Assembly (NCBI GenBank): GCA_019693395.1
Contig: JAAMXP010000142.1
Location: 1,825 to 15,344, forward strand
Reading direction: 5' to 3'
From: Ettlia oleoabundans
Lineage: Eukaryota; Chlorophyta; Chlorophyceae; Chlamydomonadales
DNA length: 13,520 nucleotides
In this document: piece by piece, positions 1 through 7,843 of the stretch
Layout of the letters: each line of letters opens with the position of its first letter
How positions within the stretch are numbered: the first letter of the stretch is position 1
The notes under the pieces: model-generated
The model's database searches: none
The model's input: the letters and a program-made list of their open reading frames with translations, nothing else
Told to the model about the DNA's origin: nothing
Program-made: the position numbers and the translations under genes

Positions 1-584
1 CGTCAGCGGGGTGGGGCGTGGGGTTGGGATTACGGGGGTGTCAGAGGCGGGGGGCGTTGGGTGATCTGGGCGGTCATCTAAGTCAGGCGCTCGTCGGCTT
101 ATCAACACGCAGCCAGGGGACGGGGCACTCAGCAGGGCACAACATGAAAGCAAAGGTTGGGATGAGTTCAAAACTAACAATCAACAGCGAGGCAGCAGCA
201 CATACGTCACAGGGCGGCAATATGCCGGATGTAGGTCTGAGCTGCGTAGTGTGGGGTCACAATTCAAGTGGCAGTCAGCACTGGACGCATACTTGCCTAG
301 GTCAGCAGACAGGCGGCGGGTGGAGCAGGTCAGTGCCACCAATAGAGCAGGGCGTGGAGGCGGGACGGGAAGCATAGAGGCAAGCCGCAATGGCGGCAGG
401 GTGTGGTGGCGGCCCAGCTCAAGGGAAGGAAAAGAGACGGAAGGAAAGGGGTGGGGGGGATGGATCGTTCAACATCTGACGTCACTGTCAGGGCACGTTA
501 CTGAGTCTGTCGTTCTGCCTTCCTCGATGTCTGGGGGGTGAGGTCCTCAAACCAGGCACCCAGCGGGGGCAGCTGCCAGGTGAA
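1..584. other. 3' flanking region of the GATA gene, no gene recognised
   Basis: This stretch lies downstream of the stop codon of the minus-strand GATA gene, so it probably holds that gene's 3' UTR. Open frames here are short, compositionally biased and match nothing I recognise. I looked for the chlorophyte polyadenylation signal TGTAA on the minus strand (TTACA on the plus strand) and found none in these 584 bases, so the transcript end cannot be placed from sequence. Confidence 0.5.
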
Positions 585-3227
585 TCATGCCAGTGCCACC
601 GCAGGCGCCGCTGCCGGTAACTGCGGCGCCTCATGCTGCTGCTGTTCTTGCAGCTTGGGTTCTTGCGGTGGTTGCTGCTTCTGCTGCGGCTCCTCCTGTT
701 GTTGCTGCTCCTCAAGCTCCATCGCTTGCGACTGCTGCGTATCAGACAAGGCGGCGCCGGCAGGCAGCCCTTCCTCCCGCTCCTGCTCCTGCTTCACAGC
801 CGACTCCAGCTCGCCTGAATCGCCAGTGGCGGCGGGTCGGTGGAACAGCGCTGGGGGCTGCGAGGAGGGGTGCAGGGGGAAGAAACCCCAGGTGCCCAGC
901 ATGGGGGCAGCCGCCTGCATGAGGGAGCACAAGGGCACGGCAGTAAGCCAATGTGAAGAAGCAATGAAAGAGGGTGCACATTGGCAGGTGCTGCGAGGGC
1001 AGGCCTGATGCTGGGGTGTGGTGTGGGAGGGCAGGAGGGGCAGGCAGGCAGCACGTTGTCCGGCTGCAAGCGACGGGCCGGCACTATTGTGCCAGCTGGC
1101 ACCCTCCTCCCCCCACCTGCACTCCACAGCCAGACTCACCGCTGAGCTGGCAAAGAGCTGTGGTGCCTTGCGCAGCGCCTCCGCCGCCGCCTGTGCTGCC
1201 ATGGCGGGATTCATGCCACCAAACACAGCCGCTGGGTTGAAGGCAACTGGCATGGCCCCGGGCACAAAGGCGGTTGGCAGGCCGGCCTGTAGGGGCAGCG
1301 GCAGGGGCAGTGATCGCGATGCCTGCTGGCTGAACAGCGCTGCGGTGTCGTCACCCTCAGACGGTCCCCCCTCTGCAATGCATACATAGGGACCAACAGG
1401 TGCGACAAAGGCGGGGTTGGGGAGAACAGGGACCAACAAGTTGCCTGGATGCATTGTTGACAAGATGCAGGGTTGGCTGGCTGGCTTGCCAGCAAAAGGG
1501 CAGTGGAAAAGCAGGTGTGATGGCCCACAAAACTGCACTACTGCGGCTCAAGTTGCGAGAGCAGGTGGGTTGAGGCATGAACAGAAGCAAGGAAGGCAGT
1601 GACACGCACCTGACACCTCGCTGCTGTTTGCCGGCTGCGCCAGAGCCGACACCACAGCCAACTGCTTGTGCTGCGCTGGTGCAGGCACGGGTGGAGGCAG
1701 AGCCGCCACCACTGTGGCGGCTGCTGCCGCGGCCACCACTGCGGCCGCTGCTGCCTTGCCTTTGGCGGGCTTGGGCTTGTTCTTGTACCGCAGGCCTCGG
1801 CGGGGCTGCAGCAGACCATGACACGCAGGAAAGTCGTGTCCCCAGGTATTTAGGCAAGCCAGCAAGGAAGGCAGAGCTGTTCACACGCCAGCAAGGGGGC
1901 CAAGCTGTTCAAGGGCCCACTGGGATCCGTCTCAGCACAGTTTAACCACCCTAAAGCGCCGCTTAAACAGCACAGCGCAGGTTCTCAGCAGAGAGAGCCA
2001 AGGGTGATGCAGGTGCAGCTGTGCGCACCACCAGGGGCTTGAGCGTGCCGTTGCGCAGCCAGCGCGTGCCGCAAGCATTGCACAGCACCGGGTGTTGGGG
2101 GGGTCCCTTCCGCCACTGGGGGCTGTCATACGGGTGCTCGCACTCCGGGTTCATGCACGGGCCGGTGATGAGCGCTTTGGGCTCCCCTGACCAACGCCCG
2201 CTGCCGCCTCCTCCACCGCTGGTGGCGGTGGCGCCACCTGCGCCCCCGCCGCTTGGTGCGGCCGAGACGGAGGCAGCGCGGGCAGTGGCGCGCTGTGCAC
2301 GCGTGCTGGCACGTGCCGCACGTCCCGAGGGCATGTAGTCTGCGTCCCCGTCGCCGCCATCCCAGTCGCTGCCGTCGTCGCCGTCGGCTGCCGAGTTGTC
2401 TCGTGCCAGCATGCGGCGGCTAGTGGGGCGGCGCCCCGTGGACGGCAGGCTCCTGAGTGAGGCGGGGCTGGCCTCCAGAGAGCCTGGGGCTGCGTGGCGG
2501 GACTGGCGAGTAATCTTGGGTGTGCCCTCAACTGAGGCGGTGATGCCGCGCTTGCTTGGGGACAGCATGACGGCAGGCCTGCACCCAGCAGCAGGAGGTG
2601 GCAATTGTGGGAAGGAAAGCGTCATAGCAGGAAGACTGAGCAAACAGCAGCTCAAGGCTGAGCTCGACGCGCCTGAGCTGATTTGGAGACGTTGAGGCCT
2701 GACGCTGCAACCTGAACTTGAGCTGGGAGGTCGGGAAGCAGGCAGGCAGGTTAGGCGTGTAAGGCCAGCACAATGGGCAGCCTCACCCACCTGGCCTGCG
2801 CGGGATCCAGCATTTCGCAGGCTCTCAGCAGAAACTCCAGCCCGCTGTCTCCTGCGCTGCCGCTGTCGGTTGCTTCGTCTCCTGATGCGCCTCCCTCACC
2901 CTCGCCCTCGCCCTCACCCTCACCAGCCCACAGGGCTCGGGCGCGCTGAGTGGCCGCCCGCCGTGCGGGGGTTGCCCCAAGGCTGCTCCGCTGCGACTTG
3001 CTGTATTCCTGTGAACTGGTCTGACTGTCGCCATCCTCATTGGCTAGAGACAGCTGGCGCTTGAGCGAGCTGGCTGGAGCGGGCATGGCGGGCAGCGGCT
3101 GCTGTGCCACCTCAGCGGCAGCGCCGCCCTCAGCGGGCCCGCCACTCACAGTGCCGGCACTGCGCTGGCTGGAAGTCGCCTTGGCAGGAGAGGGTGGAGC
3201 CTGGAAGCAACTTGCCGCAGGGGCCAT
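585..3227 (-). CDS. GATA-type zinc-finger protein (plant GATA26/27-like finger), 5 exons
   Basis: Proposed exons, 5' to 3' on the minus strand: 3227-2791, 2578-2029, 1805-1610, 1372-1140 and 914-585 (stop TGA). All introns are GT-AG, codon phases match at every junction, and the product is 581 residues. One GATA-type finger has Cys at residues 287, 292, 312 and 315. It contains SPQWRKGPP and PVLCNACGTRW, then RNGTLKPLV, which resembles the plant GATA26/27 class (GPPEKPVLCNACGSRW). Zn-bound GATA fingers bind GATA-containing DNA in the nucleus. The rest is low complexity: a Gly-Glu repeat (about residues 101-112), an acidic patch and an Arg/Ala-rich stretch before the finger, basic and poly-Ala segments after it, and a Gln/Glu-rich tail. 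No DEUBAD domain is visible. The start is the first ATG with good context (GGCCATGGCC); an acceptor-like CTGCAG just upstream leaves an earlier exon possible. The gene family is fairly certain, but the end exons are less sure because they are not conserved. Confidence 0.82.
2890..2927 (-). repeat. Hexanucleotide GAGGGY repeat encoding a Gly-Glu tract
   Basis: About five tandem copies of GAGGGT/GAGGGC on the minus strand lie inside exon 1 of the GATA gene and encode alternating Gly-Glu. The plus strand reads CCCTCR repeats. Copy-number change by whole units would keep the frame. Confidence 0.75.
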
Positions 3228-4494
3228 GGCCAAACAGGCCTTCCTGCAGCACCCAAAGAGCACGGCGGCGGTAGGCGGGTGTCAGCGTCGGGGTGCAACT
3301 GGGGTGCGCAACAGCGAACCGTCGAGCCGTCCCATTAATAATGGCTGCCTGTGCTGTTGCCAAGGATACCGTGCAAGCCTGTAATCTCTCACCGCTCTGG
3401 AGATGCGTGGGCCAGCATCCGCGCCGCAAAGAGCCTTTCTGCCTGCACCGCAGCCCGAGAGCACAGGAATCAGTTTTGACACATTTTGAGCCTGGGCGCC
3501 GGCCCCTCTGCCGGCGGGGCCCGCCCTTTGCGCCCGATAGGCATGCCGCATGCTACCGCCAAACGGCGGCGTGTGCCGTGCAAATGCTGCTTGTATCCAT
3601 GTCCACCTCGTGTGGTACAGTGCCACAACGCTCAGCAGCCTGCTGAAAGGTTGAGGCTACCTTGTGAGAGAGTGATCAGAGAAGCCGCAAGCCTAGGCGC
3701 ACACGTTCCTGGCCACTGCACTGCACAGGGCGCAAAAGAGAGAGGGCGAGGGCATGGCACCAGACTGGTCACGCCGACCAGAGGTACAAACCGCTAACGA
3801 AGGCGGTGGGGTTTGGCCAGACTGAGAAGTGGGTATGTTTGTCCGCATCCGGCAGGTCGTGAAACCCAGCGGATGGCGCCCAGCCCCTGCATACCCGCTC
3901 CCGGTTAGCGCCAAGATTACTCGTGTTCTCCGCCAATCTGAGGCTTGGATGCGCTCACTAGGTTCCAGATCGTCGGCCGCCTCAGAAGAAGAAGAAGAGG
4001 CAGGATGACACATGGTGGCTGTTTAGCTAGATGCGGCGACAGGCTGGCAGAAACAAAGCACCGCTTAAGCAGCGCTATAGCCTGTCGCTCCCTCCCTGCC
4101 TGGGCTGTTGAGCTAGCCTGTGTCCACCCCGCCCACAGCAGCAATTCATCGCTGAGAAGGAGTCTAGCGTGTCTAAAATTGCTGTATCGGCCATGTAGGA
4201 ACCGCTAGACTCCCATATGGCGGTCGCCGTCAGAGCGTTAGCCCTTTGAGTTGGAGCCAGCAAGCAAGCCTGCCAAGCATCGGCTATTGCAGGCCGTGGG
4301 TGGTTGCCACCAAGTGGCGCATCCCTTTCGTATCTTCTCAGGCGGAATCTAGAAGTCCAGTTCAGGATAACAAGCACAAGTTGGAAGCAGACACCAACGA
4401 CACATCTTGCCCCTGTTTGCACAGGGAGAGACTTTCCTCACAATGTGAAAAGAGCTAACCCGATCATAAAGTTGAAAACAGCAAGCTGATATGA
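3228..4494. other. Gene-free stretch between the ASNSD1-like and GATA genes
   Basis: These 1.27 kb lie between the stop of the ASNSD1-like gene and the start of the GATA gene, both on the minus strand. They should hold the 3' UTR of the first and the promoter and 5' UTR of the second. Short open frames exist on both strands, but none shows a recognisable domain. No TTACA (minus-strand TGTAA) occurs in the first 495 bases after the ASNSD1 stop. No tRNA-like or repeat structure was noticed. Confidence 0.5.
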
Positions 4495-7400
4495 TCAACT
4501 CCTGCAATCCGCCGCCGCTGCCCGTGCATCGCGTGCCGCCGCCGCAGACACGTCAGCCAACCGCAGCGACCCCGCATTCTGCAAGTTTGCACGCCGGTTG
4601 CTGCCAAACTGCGCCGTGTTGGCCTTGGCGGCCAGCCGGCTGCCAAACTGGATTGCACGCTTCAGTCTGCCCGCAGCCCGGTGCAGACCCAGCCGGCGCA
4701 GACAGGCCCGCAAAACGCGCTTGTCGCCCTGGCCCGGCGGCAGGCGCAGGTCGGTGATGTGGTGCAGCGGAGCAGCAAGTACTGCAGCAATCACCGTCTC
4801 ATCTAGAAATGGGTGCCGTGCCTCCCTGCACTTTCAACCCAAAGAAAAGCGGGCCCAGGTGTAGGCACCAGGATAAACGGCTGGCAAGCTCACGGTGCCT
4901 GGGCACAAGCAGGCGTTCATGATACCAATAAACGCACAACCCCCATCCCTGTTGCCAACCGTCCCGGGCCGCAGGCTGTTAAGCTTCCCCCCGCTCACGA
5001 GCCACAAACATGTGAGTTGCTGACCTGGCATGATCCGCCACCAGCCTGTCATCCCTGCCAAGGTTGCGCAGCCAGAGGCGCCCCAGATCCAGCGCCAGCT
5101 CCTCCTCCAGCCCCAGCCACCCACCGCACCGAAAGGCGGTGCGATGCCGCCCATACCCGCCGCACAGCTCATCAGCTCCGTGGCCCAGCAGCACCACACG
5201 AGCGGCAGAGCGGCATCGCCGCACGCCAGCAGTGGGGTAGGGGAGCTCCGGGGCACGGACCTCCTCTGCCTGCTGCTGCTGCTGCTGCTGCTGCCGGGCA
5301 TTGTGCACTTCCTGCACAGCTGCCGAGGGCTGCACACACCTCTGCTGCTCAGCCTGCTGCACTGCGCAGCCGGCCGCCCCTCCAACCCGTTCTGCTGCCT
5401 CAGACGGCAACTGTCCCTCCTGCAGCGTCGGCAGTGCAACTCCGCCATCCCCGCCAAGCTCCAGAAGGTCGCCCTCGCCACGTGCCGCCAGCCACAGCGC
5501 GGCCCCAATGTTGAGGTCCATCACTGTGTCCGCTGGGGCCAGCAGGCGCCGCAGGCGACCCCGCAGGCACTCCACATCGCTTAGGCTGCAGTCTACCTGC
5601 GATAGGGGTTTGGATCAGAGGGCATATCAGTGAGGCTGACAGCAGCCCGCACGTTTGGAACAGGAAAAGCAGCACAGCAGCACCTCCATGCCATGCAGAG
5701 TGTAGCCCGTATATGGTTGCGCAGGCAAGAGAACACACGAATGATGCAGCGGATGTCCCCCCGCCTTTCTCGCTGTCCAGAGCTCCTCACCTTGATGAAC
5801 CGCCACTGGCGGGTGGGTGCCAGCCCCCGCAGCTCCTGGAGTGCATCCAGGGCCGCCAGTCGGTCGGGTGAGGCGCCGCCATCAAAACAGATGGAGGCCA
5901 GGTCAATGGGCACACCCGGAGGCACCGCCTCGTCAGCCAGGGCTGCCAGCAGGGTGGAGTCTACGCCACCGCTAAACAGAATGAGCACCGGAGCGGGCGG
6001 CACTAGCGGGGTGCAAGCCTGCGTATGGCTGCCACACCGCGACATGCTGCCAGCATGGCTGCTGCTAGTGCTACTGCTGTTGCTGCTGCTGGCTTCATTT
6101 AGCTGCAGTCCCTCTAGTTGCTTGCCAGCGTGATGCAACAGATGTGCAGTGGGGTTGGCTTCTTGTGAAGCAGCCCCAGCGCTACCCCGCTGCTCAGCCT
6201 GCTTGACATGCTGTTCACGCTGCTGCGCCCGTGCCGCTTCTGACTGCGCCTGCTGCTGCTCAACCTGCTGATGCCAGCGCTGCGTTGGCACCTGCTGCTG
6301 CTGCTGCTGCTGCTGGTCGATACAGCGACAGCGAGTGGCCACCGCCTGTCGCAGTGCCGCTAGAACAGCATCCACTGTGTGTTCAAACGCCTGCTGCACT
6401 TTGTCTGCCACTGCTGCGATTGCTGTGGGTGTTATCGGCTGCTCTGCTGTTGCTGGCTGCTCTGCTGTTTCTGGCTGCGCTTTCGCTGCTTCAAGCTGTG
6501 CTACTGCTTGATCAGATGTCAGCAGGCTGTGAGGCGGCTCCACCAGCCCCGCCTCCCGCTTGAACTGCACAAGGCGCCGCACACATGGCTCACTCCACTC
6601 ATGCCTGGCAAAGCCAGCCAGCACTTTGCTGCAGCCACCGCTACTGCCAGAAATGGCCTGGCCTGCCCCTCCGTTGCTAATGATGCTGGGGCTGCCTGTA
6701 GACTGGCTGCCTGAATGCTGCAACGTTGAGCTGTAGCGACAGATCCCACTGGCTGCCTCCGCTGTAGCAGCCTGTGCCTGTGGTGGTAGGTGCAGGCTGT
6801 AGATGCCGGGAGGAAGCTCTGTGAAACCCTGGAAGGGCACTGAGGGGTCCAGCGGCGCGGTTGAGCTGAGGATAAACCGTCCGTCTTGGGCGCATGGCAG
6901 GTGCAGCAGCAGGCTGCGCCGCCCTGCGCTCAGCGTGCAACCATATGGGTCAGGTTGGAAGGGCTCCGCTGCTTGTGCTCGGCGCTGTAGTGTGTAATGT
7001 ATGTATGTGCAGGAGCAGGAACAACAACAACAGCACATGTAGGCCCAGGTAGCCAGGCACCAGCGCAATCACAACAGCCCAGTGCTCCCACCTATCGGGT
7101 CGCGTCCAAACCACAGCGTGCTCGTCGACTGCTGCCAAAACACTAGCGCCCAGGGCCCTTCCAAGCCCGTTAGCAGAGCAGGCACGTCTGCTGCTGGATT
7201 GCTCAGGGCTCGCAGCAGCAGCTGTGCGTCATTGGACCGTGGCGGCACCTCCAGCCCGCCGCCAAACACTTGGCCGTTGAAGGCCAGCACATTGCCGGTG
7301 GCGGCATCCAGCAGTGGGCTGTGGCTGGCCAAGGTGCCCCGCAGCTGCAGCAACGAGCCGTAAGTGTGCAATATTGCAGATCTGCATTGTACCTGCGGTG

Positions 7401-7667
7401 ACACAAAGCAGTGAGTTGTGTGGTTGATAACCCAAGTGCCCTGCCGTGTGGCACCGACGGCATATGCCTTCGCCGCCACCCGTCGCCCGCTCTCTCTCCT
7501 GATAGGCGACTCACGGTGTGACAGCCTTGAGCGTCGGGCCCACGACATCTTAAACCCTCGGAATAATCTACCGTTGCGGGAGCAGCAGCATCCGTGCCGC
7601 TGTGCGTCTGACCAGAGTCGCAGGCAGCCACATCTATGCCTGTGACGATGCAAAGTATTCCACACAT
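4495..7667 (-). CDS. ASNSD1: Asparagine synthetase domain-containing protein 1 homologue, 5 exons
   Basis: Exons on the minus strand: 7667-7515, 7392-7092, 6923-5791, 5596-5025 and 4825-4495 (stop TGA). Phases match at all four GT-AG introns, giving 829 residues. The N-terminus is a class II glutamine amidotransferase domain: MCGILC (nucleophile Cys2, exposed once Met1 is removed), CRGPDAQ (41-47), AFNGQVFGG and WFGRDPIGRRSLL (about 145-156). The C-terminal half is the ATP-pyrophosphatase domain: FSGGVDST (SGGVDS at 469-474), LLGHGADELCGGYGRHR (from about 665), NLGRDDRLVADHAREARHPF (about 708-727) and RAIQFGSRLAA. Order and spacing follow animal ASNSD1, and every intron joins conserved blocks. 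By family the fold moves an amide from glutamine to an AMP-activated acid, but I know of no proven substrate for ASNSD1. Two long low-complexity insertions (about 230-455 and 570-660) make it longer than the human protein (about 640). Cys2 fixes the start, although the frame stays open upstream. The gene is head to head with the GH99 gene. Confidence 0.93.
5270..5293 (-). repeat. (CAG)8 repeat coding poly-Gln, exon 4 of the ASNSD1-like gene
   Basis: There are eight uninterrupted CTG units on the plus strand (CAG on the coding strand), giving eight Gln at about residues 631-638. The run sits in the insertion between the WLAARG and LLGHGADEL blocks of the synthetase domain. Confidence 0.95.
6292..6315 (-). 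repeat. (CAG)8 repeat coding poly-Gln, exon 3 of the ASNSD1-like gene
   Basis: There are eight uninterrupted CTG units on the plus strand (CAG on the coding strand), giving eight Gln in the linker between the amidotransferase and synthetase domains. More scattered Gln codons follow in the same linker. Confidence 0.95.
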
Positions 7668-7842
7668 GTGTTGAAGGTCATATTCCAGGGCCAAATGCAT
7701 GCAATGTATGAAGGGATGCAAGACTGTCCACAGTGGCAGCGACCGTGACATTTGCTGGCTTTCCGTTGCAGGGCGAGCAACAATGCTCAACTGCAATCGA
7801 GGAGCTTCATGGTTACAATGATTCAGCATCAATGATCACCTA
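7668..7842. promoter_or_regulatory. Divergent intergenic region, likely bidirectional promoter
   Basis: Only 175 bases separate the start codons of the ASNSD1-like gene (minus) and the GH99 gene (plus), so both 5' UTRs and both core promoters must fit here or overlap. I see no clear TATA box. The role as a shared promoter is inferred from geometry alone. Non-coding upstream exons of either gene, lying further out, cannot be ruled out. Confidence 0.6.
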
Positions 7843-7843
7843 A
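7818..7843 (+). promoter_or_regulatory. Two short upstream ORFs before the GH99 start
   Basis: Two small upstream reading frames lie just before the GH99 ATG. One runs 7818-7835 (Met plus four codons, stop TGA). The other runs 7832-7843 (Met-Ile-Thr, stop TAA), and its stop overlaps the GH99 start as TAATG. If the 5' UTR covers them, they could reduce or modulate initiation at 7843. This is inference; the transcription start is unknown. Confidence 0.35.

Noticed and set aside
538..1008. Plus-strand frame of 156 codons, very rich in Cys and Ser, resembling a metallothionein-like protein
   Set aside because: It is the antisense reading of the CAG-rich last exon and last intron of the GATA gene; the Cys and Ser runs come from CTG/TGC repeats.
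3380..3384. Plus-strand TGTAA that could mark a plus-strand transcript end
   Set aside because: No plus-strand gene is supported anywhere upstream of it in this window.
4813..5584. Long plus-strand frames (233 and 184 codons) with Pro, Ala and Leu runs
   Set aside because: They are antisense to exon 4 of the ASNSD1-like gene, which has conserved motifs; the antisense frames show no domain.
5597..5790. ASNSD1 exon 3 frame continues open through intron 3
   Set aside because: Reading through gives a stop directly after the acceptor and loses the conserved DTVMDLNIGAALWLAARG block. Splicing 5791|5596 restores the family sequence in phase.
5270..6315. Clustered CTG repeats considered as a possible repeat array or CRISPR-like structure
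   Set aside because: They are simple trinucleotide runs inside coding exons, with no spaced direct repeats or unique spacers.
6231..6714. Plus-strand frames with Leu/Ala-rich segments that look like membrane helices
   Set aside because: They are antisense to the Gln-rich linker in exon 3 of the ASNSD1-like gene; CTG repeats read as Leu create a false membrane signal.
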